Shown here in pieces: positions 7,405 to 16,578 of a stretch of 64,000 nt of DNA. The translations under genes and the position numbers were made by a program. Within the stretch, counting starts at the first letter, position 1; each line of letters starts with the position of its first letter. The DNA comes from Pseudomonadota bacterium (lineage in GTDB: Bacteria > Pseudomonadota > Alphaproteobacteria > Sphingomonadales > Sphingomonadaceae). A model generated the notes under the pieces. That model did no database searches, was not told where the DNA came from, and saw only the letters and a program-made list of their open reading frames with translations. The DNA lies in the NCBI GenBank assembly GCA_039818985.1, contig JBCBSU010000001.1, positions 2,382,367-2,446,366 on the forward strand, read 5' to 3'.

Positions 7405-9399
7405 TTGATGAGGCAGCGATCCCGACTGTCCGGCGTCTGCCCGGCGGGTGCCAGAGCCGGTGCGAGCGCGCTTTTTGCGCTGATCCTTCTGTGCCTGATG
7501 CCAAGTGCGGCATGGGCGCAGACGGTCAACAGTTATGTCAACAGCACCGATGGCGCGATCAACAGCGGCACATCATGCACCAGCCCGCTGGTGCGTAATT
7601 TCAACGTCACCGACAATTTCACCATATCCGATGTCGATATCGGCGTTTTCGCCACCCATTCATGGCGCGGCGACATCCGGCTGACTTTACAGTCACCCAG
7701 CGGCACCAGAGTACAGCTGACCAATGGCAATACCAACAATCTGAGCGGCGATAATTTCAACGTCCGCCTTAACGACGAGGGTACCCAGCTGGTCAATACC
7801 GATGGCAATACCGTCAACCATTCGACCGTGACACCGCCGCCTTTCCAGAATGATTTCATCCCCAATAGCGCACTGAGCGCCTTTGACGGCGAGAACAGCA
7901 ATGGCACATGGCGGCTTGAAATCTGCGACCTGTTTACTGGTGCCGATGATGGTCTGTTCCAGCATGCAGAGCTTTACCTGACCGAGCCGGCGGCAAACTC
8001 TGCCGACCTTTCGCTCAGCATGGGCGTCAGCAACAGCAATCCGACCAGCGGCAGCCAGGTCATCTATACCCTGACTGTGTCCAATGAGGCTTCATCGTCG
8101 CTATCAGCCAATGGCGTGCAGGTCCGCAAGAACCTGCCTGTCGGTGTCAGCTTTGTCAGCACCAGCGGCACCGGCAGCTATGATCCGGCAACCGGCATCT
8201 GGACCGTCGGCACCATAGCACCGGGTGGGTCAGCCACGATCAACATTACCGTCAATGTCGATGCCGGGGCGAGCGCAACTGTCACCAGCAGCGCAGAGAT
8301 CATTGCCTCTTCGGCACCGGACCCGGATTCGACGCCCGATAACGGTTCTACCAATGAAGATGACGATGATACCGCCCAGTTCACCGTGCAGGGCACGCGA
8401 ACCGCAGGGACGCCACCGGCGCTGATATGCCCGGCCGGGTCAAACCTGTTCGACTGGGACGGGCGCAGCTGGCCCAATGGCAGCCTCGACAATACCTATG
8501 CGCTGACCGGGCTCGGCGATATCCGTTTCCTGATCACCAATGACGGCACATTTCTCAACAATGCCGCCTTTGGTGGCCAGACACCCTTGTTGCAATCGGT
8601 CATTGATGGCGGCAATCCGGGACAGACACAGCTGCTGCTGCTGACCAATATGAACAACCAGTCGGATGAGGCAGTCACCACTATCACCCTGCCGAGCGCG
8701 GTCGACGGGGCGCAATTCGTCATCGCCGATGTCGACCATGCCGCCAACCAGTTCGCTGACCGGGTGGAGGTGACCGGGAGCTTCAACGGGGCACCGGTGA
8801 TACCGACACTGACCAATGGCATTGCCAACTTCGTCATCGGCAACAGCGCCTTTGGCGATGCCGGGGCCGACAGCGATACGGCCAATGGCAATGTCACGGT
8901 GACCTTTGACAGCCCGGTGGACACCATTGTCATCCGCTATGGCAACCACAATTTCAACATTCCGGCCGATCCCGGCCAGCAGGGCATCACCATTCAGGAT
9001 ATTAATCTGTGCGCCCCGACAACCACCCTTTCGGTCACCAAGATTTCGCAGGTGCTCGATGATGCCGTGAACAGCAGCAATCCCAAGGCGATCCCCGGGG
9101 CAACGCTGCGTTACTGCATATTGATCAGCAACAGCGGCAGCGCGACGGCGGAGAATATCATTGCCAGCGACAATATTCCCGCAACCGTGAGCTATGTCGC
9201 GGGAAGCCTGCAGACCGGCAGCGAATGTTCGGGCAGTCTGACAGCGGAAGACGATGATGCGGCAGGCGCCGATGAGAGCGATCCCTTTGGCGCCTCATTC
9301 GACGCCGGTGCATCGGTGAAAGGCCAGATTACCGGCACCGCCAGCGCGCTCGGCCCCAATGCCAATCTGGCGATCATCTTCAATGTTACCGTCGACTGA
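7405..9399 (+). CDS. Secreted protein with proprotein-convertase P-domain and DUF11-type repeats
   Basis: The 664-residue product has an N-terminal signal peptide ending near residue 39 (LMPSAAWAQ). Residues about 45-195 form a P-domain-like beta sandwich (SDVDIGVFATHSWRGDIRLTL, NGTWRLEICD). Residues about 200-320 form a DUF11-like Ig domain (YTLTVSNEASS, LPVGVSFVS). A further beta-rich region and a second DUF11-like domain at about 545-664 (GATLRYCILISNSG, DNIPATVSYVAGS) follow. No protease domain, sorting signal or membrane anchor is visible at the C-terminus. A surface or extracellular adhesive or structural role is inference. It stands alone, with gaps of 117 bp upstream and 78 bp downstream. 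Confidence 0.85.
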   Translation: MMRQRSRLSGVCPAGARAGASALFALILLCLMPSAAWAQTVNSYVNSTDGAINSGTSCTSPLVRNFNVTDNFTISDVDIGVFATHSWRGDIRLTLQSPSGTRVQLTNGNTNNLSGDNFNVRLNDEGTQLVNTDGNTVNHSTVTPPPFQNDFIPNSALSAFDGENSNGTWRLEICDLFTGADDGLFQHAELYLTEPAANSADLSLSMGVSNSNPTSGSQVIYTLTVSNEASSSLSANGVQVRKNLPVGVSFVSTSGTGSYDPATGIWTVGTIAPGGSATINITVNVDAGASATVTSSAEIIASSAPDPDSTPDNGSTNEDDDDTAQFTVQGTRTAGTPPALICPAGSNLFDWDGRSWPNGSLDNTYALTGLGDIRFLITNDGTFLNNAAFGGQTPLLQSVIDGGNPGQTQLLLLTNMNNQSDEAVTTITLPSAVDGAQFVIADVDHAANQFADRVEVTGSFNGAPVIPTLTNGIANFVIGNSAFGDAGADSDTANGNVTVTFDSPVDTIVIRYGNHNFNIPADPGQQGITIQDINLCAPTTTLSVTKISQVLDDAVNSSNPKAIPGATLRYCILISNSGSATAENIIASDNIPATVSYVAGSLQTGSECSGSLTAEDDDAAGADESDPFGASFDAGASVKGQITGTASALGPNANLAIIFNVTVD

Positions 9400-9477
9400 T
9401 TTGCATCGGCAATGCAAGGTCGTTTCGCGAACAAAATAACGCTGGAATCATGGCTTGCCAGACCCTAAGGCTCAGCC

Positions 9478-10866
9478 ATGAGCACCCGTACATCTGGCCC
9501 CTCCGACAGCCCGGTCATCGAAGATATCGCACAGCTTTGCGAGCCGATGCAGCGCGGCGAAAAACCCAAAGACAAATGGCGCATCGGCACTGAGCACGAA
9601 AAATTCGTGTTCTGCCGTCAGGACCGCCATGCGCCGAGCTATGATGAGCCCGGCGGCATTCGCGACCTGCTGATGGCACTCACCGAATTTGGCTGGGAGC
9701 CAGTGATTGAGCGCGGCGCCGATGGCATCGACAATGTCATCGCGATGCACGGACCCGATGGCACGGTCAGCCTGGAACCGGCGGGGCAGCTTGAACTGTC
9801 GGGCGCGCCGCTTGAGCATCTGCATGAGACCTGCAACGAGACCGGCCGCCATCTTGAGCAGGTCAAGGCGATCGGCGACAAGACCGGCAAGGGCTTTCTC
9901 GGTCTCGGCATGTGGCCGGACAAACGCCGCGAAGACCTTCCGGTTATGCCCAAGGGGCGCTACAAAATCATGATGCGCCACATGCCCAAGGTCGGCAATC
10001 TGGGTCTCGACATGATGCTGCGCACCTGCACCATCCAGGTCAATCTCGACTATTCATCCGAAGCCGATATGGCGCAGAAATTCCGTGTCGGGCTGGCGCT
10101 GCAGCCTCTGGCCACGGCGCTGTTCGCCAACTCGCCCTTCACCGAGGGGAAGCCCAATGGCTATCTCTCCTATCGCAGCCATATCTGGTCCGATACCGAC
10201 CCGGCCCGCACCGGGATGCTGCCTTTCGTCTTCGAAGAGGGTTTCGGCTACCAGCGCTATGTCGACTATATGCTCGACGTGCCGATGTATTTCGTCCACC
10301 GTGACGGACAATATATCGACGCGGCCGGACAGAGCTTCCGCGATTTTCTCAAAGGCAGGCTCCCCGCGCTCCCCGGCGAGCGCCCGACCATGGATGACTG
10401 GAACGACCATCTCTCCACCGCCTTTCCCGAGGTACGGCTGAAATCCTTCCTCGAGATGCGCGGTGCCGATGGCGGGCCGTGGAACCGCATCTGCGCCCTG
10501 CCTGCCTTATGGGTCGGCCTGCTCTACGATCAAAGCGCGCTCGATACCGCTTGGGATCTGGTCAGGGGCTGGTCGATGGAAGCGCGCCAGACACTGCGCG
10601 ACAGCGTTCCGAAAATGGGTTTCGATGCGCCGCTGGGCGATGGCCGCACCCTCCGCGACATAGCCGGACCGGTGCTCGATATTGCAGCCGCGGGACTTGC
10701 CAGCCGCAACCGGCTCAATAGCAGCGGCGACAATGAGACCGGCTTTCTCGAACCGCTGCGCGACATTGTGAACCGGGGACGGACACCGGCAGAACAGGTG
10801 CTGGCGCTCTATCACAGCGAATGGGCCGGTGATGTCGACCATATTTACGAGGCCATGAGCTTCTGA
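9478..10866 (+). CDS. gshA: Glutamate-cysteine ligase, plant/alphaproteobacterial type
   Basis: The 462-residue enzyme makes gamma-glutamylcysteine, the first step of glutathione synthesis, in the cytosol. It matches the GCS2-related class of alphaproteobacteria and plants: WRIGTEHEKF near the N-terminus (nucleotide/metal site), SLEPAGQLELSGAPL, MMLRTCTIQVNLDYSSE and LPALWVGLLYD. Length is normal. It is a lone gene between the P-domain protein and the TonB receptor. The YghU-type GST elsewhere in the window would use its end product. Confidence 0.93.
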   Translation: MSTRTSGPSDSPVIEDIAQLCEPMQRGEKPKDKWRIGTEHEKFVFCRQDRHAPSYDEPGGIRDLLMALTEFGWEPVIERGADGIDNVIAMHGPDGTVSLEPAGQLELSGAPLEHLHETCNETGRHLEQVKAIGDKTGKGFLGLGMWPDKRREDLPVMPKGRYKIMMRHMPKVGNLGLDMMLRTCTIQVNLDYSSEADMAQKFRVGLALQPLATALFANSPFTEGKPNGYLSYRSHIWSDTDPARTGMLPFVFEEGFGYQRYVDYMLDVPMYFVHRDGQYIDAAGQSFRDFLKGRLPALPGERPTMDDWNDHLSTAFPEVRLKSFLEMRGADGGPWNRICALPALWVGLLYDQSALDTAWDLVRGWSMEARQTLRDSVPKMGFDAPLGDGRTLRDIAGPVLDIAAAGLASRNRLNSSGDNETGFLEPLRDIVNRGRTPAEQVLALYHSEWAGDVDHIYEAMSF

Positions 10867-11091
10867 ATAACGGAACCGCCAGCAATGCGGCGCAACATGA
10901 TACTCAAAAAGTAACATAAATGACACAATAGCCGCATGAAATAGCAATAATCCCCATGATTCTGGGGCGCTCAGCTTGACCGCAGTGCAGCATTTTTTCA
11001 GGTCTCCCAGATAACGGGGGCATTAATGATCTCCGCATAATCCCGATTACATCGATTATCGTCACGCTGCCCTGACAGGAGATTGCAGATC

Positions 11092-13368
11092 ATGCGTTCC
11101 CATATCCAGAAAACCGCCTTCCGCGCCGTGCTCGCCTCTGCACTGGCGACCTCTTCACTTACCGCCATGCCGGCCATGGCCCAGCAGGGCGATGATGATG
11201 TTGCTACCGATGATCAGGGGCTGGACGTGCTTATCGTTTCGGCACAGCGCCGCGACGAGGACATTCAGGACGTGCCGCTGTCGGTATCGATCCTCAACGA
11301 TGAGGCGCTCGACGTATTGTCTTCGGGCGGTGCCGATATCCGCTCGCTGGCAGGCCGTGTCCCGGCGCTCAACATCGAGAGCTCCTTCGGCCGAACCTTC
11401 CCGCGTTTCTATATTCGCGGTCTCGGCAACACCGATTTCGACCTCAATGCATCGCAGCCGGTCAGCCTGGTCTATGACGATGTGGTCCTGGAAAATCCAA
11501 TCCTCAAAGGCTTTCCCGTGTTCGACCTGGAGCGCGTCGAGGTGCTGCGCGGCCCGCAAGGCACATTGTTCGGCCGCAACACCCCTGCCGGTATCGTCAA
11601 GTTCGACACCGTCAAGCCGGGTGAGACCGGCGGCTATGCCCGCGCCAGTGTCGGCAGCTTTGGTTCGGCGAATATCCAGGCCGCTGTGGGCGTTGCCGAT
11701 GACAGTGGCTTCTCGGTCCGCGCCTCGGGCTCCTATCAGCGGCGCAGCAACTGGATCGACAATGTCGATGCCCCGGGAGACGACAATCTTGGTGGTTTCG
11801 ATGACATCGCCGCGCGTATCCAGCTGCAATATGAGAGTGGCGGCTTTACCGGACGGCTGTTCGGCCAGACCCGCATTTTCGACGGCACTGCCATCGTCTT
11901 CCGCGCCAATGCGCTCGAACCCGGCACTGGCAACCTGATCGGCATTGGCGGACCTGGCACCGATTTCAGCCGCCGCGAGACCCGCGCCGATGGTATCAAC
12001 TTCCAGCGGCTCGAACTGTACAATGTCGGCGGCGCACTGGAATATGATTTCGGCGGTGTCACGCTTTACTCAATCACCTCCTACTGGAACGGCAATTTGT
12101 TCAGCCGCGGCGATATCGATGGTGGCTTCGGCAACCAGTTTGCGCCGGCGCAGGGTCCGGGCTTTATTCCGTTCAGTGCCCAGACCCAGGACAATGTGCC
12201 CAGTCTCGACCAGTTCACCCAGGAACTGCGCCTCGCCAGCAATGGTGACGGCCCGCTATCCTATCAGTTCGGCTTCTTCTATTTCAGCGAGAATCTCGAC
12301 ATTGAGACTTTCGACTTTGGCGGACCGCAAGATGTTATCCCTTCTGCCGTTGCGCTGCAGCGCCAGGAAAGCGAAGCCTTCGGCATTTTCGGCTCGGTCA
12401 GCTATGCCTTTGACAACGGCCTGACCCTGCAGGCCGGTGCGCGCTACAATGATGACTCGCGTGATTTTGTCGCTTCGCGCCCGGTCGACACTCGTCCCGG
12501 CTTTCTCGGCTTTGGCGGACCGGTTGCACCGATCACCAACAATGTCGATGCCAATCTGCTGACATGGGACCTCAGCGCGGTCTATGAAGTCAATCCGGAC
12601 GTCAACATCTTTGCCCGCGCCGCGCGCGGCTATCGTGCGCCGTCAATCCAGGGTCGCCTCGCTTTTGGACGCACCACCTCGGTGGCTGACTCCGAACGTA
12701 CCATGTCCTATGAGGCAGGTATCAAGTCGACCCTGTTTGGCGGCCTCGCCCGGTTCAACCTCACCGCCTATTATTCCAACACCGAAGACCTGCAGCTTAC
12801 CGCTGTTGGCGGCGGCACCAATTTCAATACGCTGCTCAATGCGGCCGATGTGGAAAGCTATGGTTTCGAGGCTGAGTTGCAGGCCCGTCCCGCCGATGGT
12901 CTCGACCTCAGCATCGGCATCGGCTTCAACGAGAATGAAATCCAGGATCCGCAGTTGCAGACTCAGGTTTGCGCCGCACCCTGCACCGTCCTCGATCCGA
13001 TCGTTGCCCCCGGCATCGCCTCGATCGACGGCAACCGCCTGCCCCAGTCGCCACGCTGGACGGTTAACTGGACCGCAGGCTATGCGCACCCCGTCGGCGG
13101 CGGTGAACTCTATGTCTTTACCGACTGGTACTATCGCAGCCGGATTCAGTTCTTCCTCTATAATTCGGTTGAATTTGCCGATGACAATCTGCTCGAGGGC
13201 GGCCTGCGCTTCGGTTATCGCACCCAGGATGGCAAGTTCGACCTAGCCGCCTTCGCGCGTAACATCACCAACGACACTTCGGCCGTTGGCGGTATCGACT
13301 TCAACAACCTGACCGCTTTCGTCAACGAACCGCGTATCTTCGGCGTGGAAATCGGAACCCGGTTCTAA
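11092..13368 (+). CDS. TonB-dependent outer-membrane receptor
   Basis: A 758-residue receptor. The ATG at 11092 is preceded by CAGGAG at 11076-11081; a TTG three codons earlier is less likely. A signal peptide ends near AMPAMAQQ. A TonB-box-like LDVLIVSAQRR leads into the plug domain (DVPLSVSILNDE, RGLGNTDFDLNASQPVSLV, LRGPQGTLFGRNTPAGIVKF). A 22-strand-type barrel follows, ending in a C-terminal Phe (EIGTRF) as needed for BAM insertion. Ligand is unknown; no siderophore or sugar-use genes adjoin it. A strong terminator follows. Confidence 0.92.
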   Translation: MRSHIQKTAFRAVLASALATSSLTAMPAMAQQGDDDVATDDQGLDVLIVSAQRRDEDIQDVPLSVSILNDEALDVLSSGGADIRSLAGRVPALNIESSFGRTFPRFYIRGLGNTDFDLNASQPVSLVYDDVVLENPILKGFPVFDLERVEVLRGPQGTLFGRNTPAGIVKFDTVKPGETGGYARASVGSFGSANIQAAVGVADDSGFSVRASGSYQRRSNWIDNVDAPGDDNLGGFDDIAARIQLQYESGGFTGRLFGQTRIFDGTAIVFRANALEPGTGNLIGIGGPGTDFSRRETRADGINFQRLELYNVGGALEYDFGGVTLYSITSYWNGNLFSRGDIDGGFGNQFAPAQGPGFIPFSAQTQDNVPSLDQFTQELRLASNGDGPLSYQFGFFYFSENLDIETFDFGGPQDVIPSAVALQRQESEAFGIFGSVSYAFDNGLTLQAGARYNDDSRDFVASRPVDTRPGFLGFGGPVAPITNNVDANLLTWDLSAVYEVNPDVNIFARAARGYRAPSIQGRLAFGRTTSVADSERTMSYEAGIKSTLFGGLARFNLTAYYSNTEDLQLTAVGGGTNFNTLLNAADVESYGFEAELQARPADGLDLSIGIGFNENEIQDPQLQTQVCAAPCTVLDPIVAPGIASIDGNRLPQSPRWTVNWTAGYAHPVGGGELYVFTDWYYRSRIQFFLYNSVEFADDNLLEGGLRFGYRTQDGKFDLAAFARNITNDTSAVGGIDFNNLTAFVNEPRIFGVEIGTRF

Positions 13369-13381
13369 GCTGCAACGACAG

Positions 13382-13432
13382 CCAAATCAAAAGGGCCCGT
13401 GGCGCATGGCGCTGCGGGCCCTTTTGATTTGG
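13382..13432. terminator. Bidirectional rho-independent-type terminator
   Basis: A perfect 18-bp inverted repeat (13382-13399 and 13415-13432; arm core AAAAGGGCCCG) encloses a 15-base loop. Each strand ends its stem with a T-rich run (CCCTTTTGATTT). It lies between the convergent TonB receptor and the ICMT-like gene and can serve both. Confidence 0.9.
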
Positions 13433-13449
13433 CATGTCCTGATTAAAGC

Positions 13450-14925
13450 CTATTCCGCCGGGGCGACATCGTCTGTGGCGCTGCCGCTATCGGGTTTTCC
13501 CTGCGGCGCAACCGGCTGCGGCCTGCGCCAGCCGACAAGCCGACCAGCCAGCGCGTTGATGCTGCGTGGGATCATGGCATTGCGGTCCATCCAAGCGGCA
13601 TAGGCGGCGTAATCGGGATCAGCCATAAGATGCTTTTCCTCGGTACGGGCGCGCCAGTAATACACGCCGCTGACCAGCGCCAGCAAAGCCGTATTACGCA
13701 CCATATCGGTGAACGAACCGCTGGTGGTGAGAAATGGCAGCGTCGCCAGCCACCAATAGAGATTTTTCGCCAGATAGGCCGGGTGCTTGGTCCAGCCATA
13801 GGGACCATGCGTCAGAATGCCGCGATGGGTGAGGTTGGAGAAGCGCAAGCCGAAGGCGACCGTGGCCCAGGCATAAACAGCGGTCAGGAACACCAGCGCC
13901 GCCCCCCAGACGATCAGCAGCGGCGTATTGCCGGCAAACCAATAGGCCCAGTCGGCGGTATTGACATGGTAGTTGAGCGGGCCGCCATCACCCATCAGGA
14001 TGAACGGCGGATAGCAGATCAGTGCCGCCAGCCAGCCGGCAAGATAGGGATTGGCGGTGCGGATATGCGCATCGAGCGGCTTCATCGTCAGCATATAGCC
14101 GACGGTGGCAAACTGCACATCAACAACGAACATGGCAATGATCAGCCAATGTGCGATCAGCACCGGGTTGCCGATGATATCAGCCAGACGCAGCTGCACG
14201 ATATCGGCAAAACCGCCGGGCACGATCGAGATCATGAAGGCGAGGAAGAAGCCCTTGACCAGCCAACTGCGCGCATGGTTGGCAATCGCTTCACGATCCC
14301 ATCCCGCCTGGCCACAGAGCATCGCGCCAAAATGCCAGGCGCCGTCCTTCGGTTCGACCAGATAGCGATCGAGCCAGATAACATAGGGGATCGACCCGAT
14401 GAACAGCAGCGGTGCCAGCGTGGTGAACACCTCCATCGAGAACACATATTGCCCGGCCCAATACCAGCGTGAAATGGCATAGATGGCGGCTATGATCGCC
14501 CAGGTCGCCCATAGCCCGGCGAGCTTGATCTGGCTGATGTCCATGACTTCGGACACCGGGCGGGGAGCCGACCAGTCGATACCGGTAGAAGCACGGCGGT
14601 GCACCTTGTCGACGAGCAGCGACCAGACGACCATCGCCACACCACAGAATATCGTCGCCATCAGCGCCGAATAGGGGCCCGAGGCACGCTCTGGCAGGAA
14701 TGTCATACCGAACAGTTCCGGGCCGATGCCCAGCATGGTCATGACGGCTCCGAAATTGCGGGCGATCATGATCCACAGTACCAGCCCGGCAAGGCCGGCA
14801 ATGCCGACACCATGGCCGACGGCACTTTGCGGGCGCGGATCACCTTTGCGATGCTTTCCGGAATCCCCTTCGGACAGCCGCAAGGGCTGCCGCGCATCGT
14901 CTGCCATGGGCGGAATATTGTCCAT
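13450..14925 (-). CDS. Isoprenylcysteine carboxyl methyltransferase-like polytopic membrane protein
   Basis: The product is about 491 residues with roughly ten or more hydrophobic helices. The C-terminal region has the ICMT/PEMT signature: HGPYGWTKHPAYLAKNLYWW, then RARTEEKHLMADPDYAAY, which bind S-adenosylmethionine in that fold. What it methylates is unknown; bacteria lack prenylated CaaX proteins, so a lipid or small substrate is more likely. The start is uncertain: ATGs lie at 14979, 14925 and 14907, none with a clear ribosome site, and an inverted repeat spans the region. I chose 14925, which gives MDNIPPMADD. Confidence 0.8.
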   Translation of the reverse strand: MDNIPPMADDARQPLRLSEGDSGKHRKGDPRPQSAVGHGVGIAGLAGLVLWIMIARNFGAVMTMLGIGPELFGMTFLPERASGPYSALMATIFCGVAMVVWSLLVDKVHRRASTGIDWSAPRPVSEVMDISQIKLAGLWATWAIIAAIYAISRWYWAGQYVFSMEVFTTLAPLLFIGSIPYVIWLDRYLVEPKDGAWHFGAMLCGQAGWDREAIANHARSWLVKGFFLAFMISIVPGGFADIVQLRLADIIGNPVLIAHWLIIAMFVVDVQFATVGYMLTMKPLDAHIRTANPYLAGWLAALICYPPFILMGDGGPLNYHVNTADWAYWFAGNTPLLIVWGAALVFLTAVYAWATVAFGLRFSNLTHRGILTHGPYGWTKHPAYLAKNLYWWLATLPFLTTSGSFTDMVRNTALLALVSGVYYWRARTEEKHLMADPDYAAYAAWMDRNAMIPRSINALAGRLVGWRRPQPVAPQGKPDSGSATDDVAPAE

Positions 14926-14980
14926 GACTGCCAGTTTAACCGTAAATGGTAAGCAAGCCATGAATAATATTCCGCCCATG
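14905..14980. repeat. Inverted repeat spanning the candidate starts of the ICMT-like gene
   Basis: The arms are 14905-14926 and 14959-14980. Each reads CATGGGCGGAATATT followed by three variable bases and CATG, in opposite orientation, with a 32-bp spacer. The 22-base arms differ at about three positions. Each arm contains possible start codons, so the repeat may form an mRNA hairpin over the initiation region or be an operator. Confidence 0.6.
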
Positions 14981-15029
14981 CCTTGACCGGCAGAGTGAGG
15001 ACGTACCGCCCGCCAATGATGCCCCCGGG

Positions 15030-15416
15030 TTAAAAGCCTCTTTTGAAAGCCCTGCCTTTCAGGCCTTTATGGAATCCCCGGCGATGGAAACCGCGATGAT
15101 GGATACCCCCGCGATAGACAAAGCCGTTTTTGAAGCCTTTACGGAAGCCGCGCTTGCGGAAATGACGCCCGCGAAAGCCGCGTCCCCTGAAGCCGCGTCC
15201 GCGAAAACTACGGCCCCGCGCTATGCGACGGCCACCTCGGATACCACGTCCACGGCGCAGTTCCGACTTGTCCTCGACTTGGGTGGCGCCGGGCGCAATA
15301 TCGACGACCGGCACGGCAAAAGACTTTGTAGTGCTGACAGGTACCGCAGCCTGCGCCGTCGGACCGAGGGCGAGAAAGGCGAATGCACCAGCGAAAGTGA
15401 GAGCAATTCTGTTCAT
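15030..15416 (-). CDS. Small secreted Arg/Gly/Phe-rich basic repeat protein
   Basis: The protein has 128 residues. Start at 15416 is backed by AGGAG just upstream; longer in-frame readings run over the divergent CHAP gene and look artificial. A clear signal peptide (MNRIALTFAGAFAFLALG, cleavage after AQA) precedes a short neutral spacer. Then comes an extremely basic tail built of RGRGF, RKRGF, RKGF, HRRGF and HKGL units rich in Gly, Arg, Phe and His, with no Cys. The charge suggests binding to nucleic acid, LPS or other polyanions outside the cell, but the function is unknown. It is divergent from the CHAP gene. Confidence 0.8.
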   Translation of the reverse strand: MNRIALTFAGAFAFLALGPTAQAAVPVSTTKSFAVPVVDIAPGATQVEDKSELRRGRGIRGGRRIARGRSFRGRGFRGRGFRGRHFRKRGFRKGFKNGFVYRGGIHHRGFHRRGFHKGLKGRAFKRGF

Positions 15417-15566
15417 GTTTACTATCTCCTGAATTAACAGGTCATTCGCAGAGCAGCCCCGGCTCGTTACACCGGCAGTGCCAATCCTTCTCCCTGTCCC
15501 AATCGCCGCCCAGCCCGCCGCTCCCGGTTTGCCGGATTTTAACGGTCCTGGACTAAGATCATCGTC

Positions 15567-16208
15567 ATGGGGAAACAGTTTTACCGGCGTACCGTCTTTC
15601 GGGCGCGCACTACAGCTATTGCTACAGGATTGATGATGGTCGCGCTCGCCGCGCCTGTCTCGGCCAATGGTGACGGCTATCTGCAATGCGTGCCCTATGC
15701 GCGCCAGCAGTCGGGCATCAGCATCTATGGCGATGCCCATACCTGGTGGCACCAGGCAGGCGGGCGCTATGCCCGGGGCAATCAACCAGCGGTCGGCGCG
15801 GTGCTGGCTTTCCGTCCCATCGGGCGGATGCGGCTTGGCCATGTCGCCACGGTCAGCGCGATTGTCGATGATCGCACCATCCTGCTCGACCATGCCAACT
15901 GGTCGCCGATCAACGGTCGGCGTGGCCAGATTGAGCGCGATGTCAGAGCTGTTGACGTATCGCCCGCCAATGACTGGTCACAGGTGCGGGTATGGTATGC
16001 ACCGATCAATGACCTCGGCACTACACGCTATCCGGTGCATGGCTTTATCTACAATGCACCGCCCGGAATGATTCCGGATGCCACATCCCGGCCCGATAAC
16101 CCGCAACGGATTTATACCGCCACTACGCGCGAGCCACAGACTCCGGCAGAGCCCACCGATCCGCTGGGCGAACTGCTCGGGAAACTGGATATCGGCACGG
16201 CCGAGTAA
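15567..16208 (+). CDS. CHAP-domain peptidoglycan amidase/peptidase
   Basis: This 213-residue protein has a signal peptide (TGLMMVALAAPVSA) and then a CHAP domain. The catalytic set is visible as Cys41 in QCVPYAR, His92 in RLGHVATV and Asn111 in DHANWSP. CHAP enzymes cut peptidoglycan as amidases or endopeptidases; the periplasmic or secreted location fits. The C-terminal 40 residues are Pro-rich and look disordered. It is convergent with the DUF3297 gene (6-bp gap) and divergent from the basic repeat protein. Confidence 0.88.
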   Translation: MGKQFYRRTVFRARTTAIATGLMMVALAAPVSANGDGYLQCVPYARQQSGISIYGDAHTWWHQAGGRYARGNQPAVGAVLAFRPIGRMRLGHVATVSAIVDDRTILLDHANWSPINGRRGQIERDVRAVDVSPANDWSQVRVWYAPINDLGTTRYPVHGFIYNAPPGMIPDATSRPDNPQRIYTATTREPQTPAEPTDPLGELLGKLDIGTAE

Positions 16209-16214
16209 GGACGC

Positions 16215-16496
16215 TCAGCCGGCCTTGGCCACCGGGGCGTCATCGCCCAGATCTTCGTACCAGGCTTCGACCGGACCGTTGATCCTGATCGTCAGCGGAC
16301 GTCCCTTGCGGTCGAGCGTCTTGCCCGCCTGCACCCGAATCCAGCCCTCGGAAATGCAATATTCCTCAACTGTGGTCTTGCGCTCGCCCTTGAAGCGGAT
16401 GCCGATACCACGGCCCAGCTTTTCCGGATCATAATGAGGGCTGCCGGGATGCACGGCGAGGCGATCGGGGGGAATGTCGGACGCATTATCGGTCAT
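16215..16496 (-). CDS. DUF3297 family protein
   Basis: A 93-residue soluble protein that fits DUF3297 in size and sequence (LGRGIGIRFKGERKTTVEEY, EGWIRVQAGKTLDRKGRP, GPVEAWYEDL). The family is common in proteobacteria, has no known function, and shows no signal peptide or membrane segment here. It is downstream of a DUF805 gene on the same strand with an 82-bp gap. Confidence 0.85.
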   Translation of the reverse strand: MTDNASDIPPDRLAVHPGSPHYDPEKLGRGIGIRFKGERKTTVEEYCISEGWIRVQAGKTLDRKGRPLTIRINGPVEAWYEDLGDDAPVAKAG

Positions 16497-16578
16497 GGAA
16501 CAAACTCGCTACTGGATGATGCGAGGCTGTTTATGCGCTGTGCAGCCAGGCTGCAAGGCGCATCTGACCAGCAGCGAC

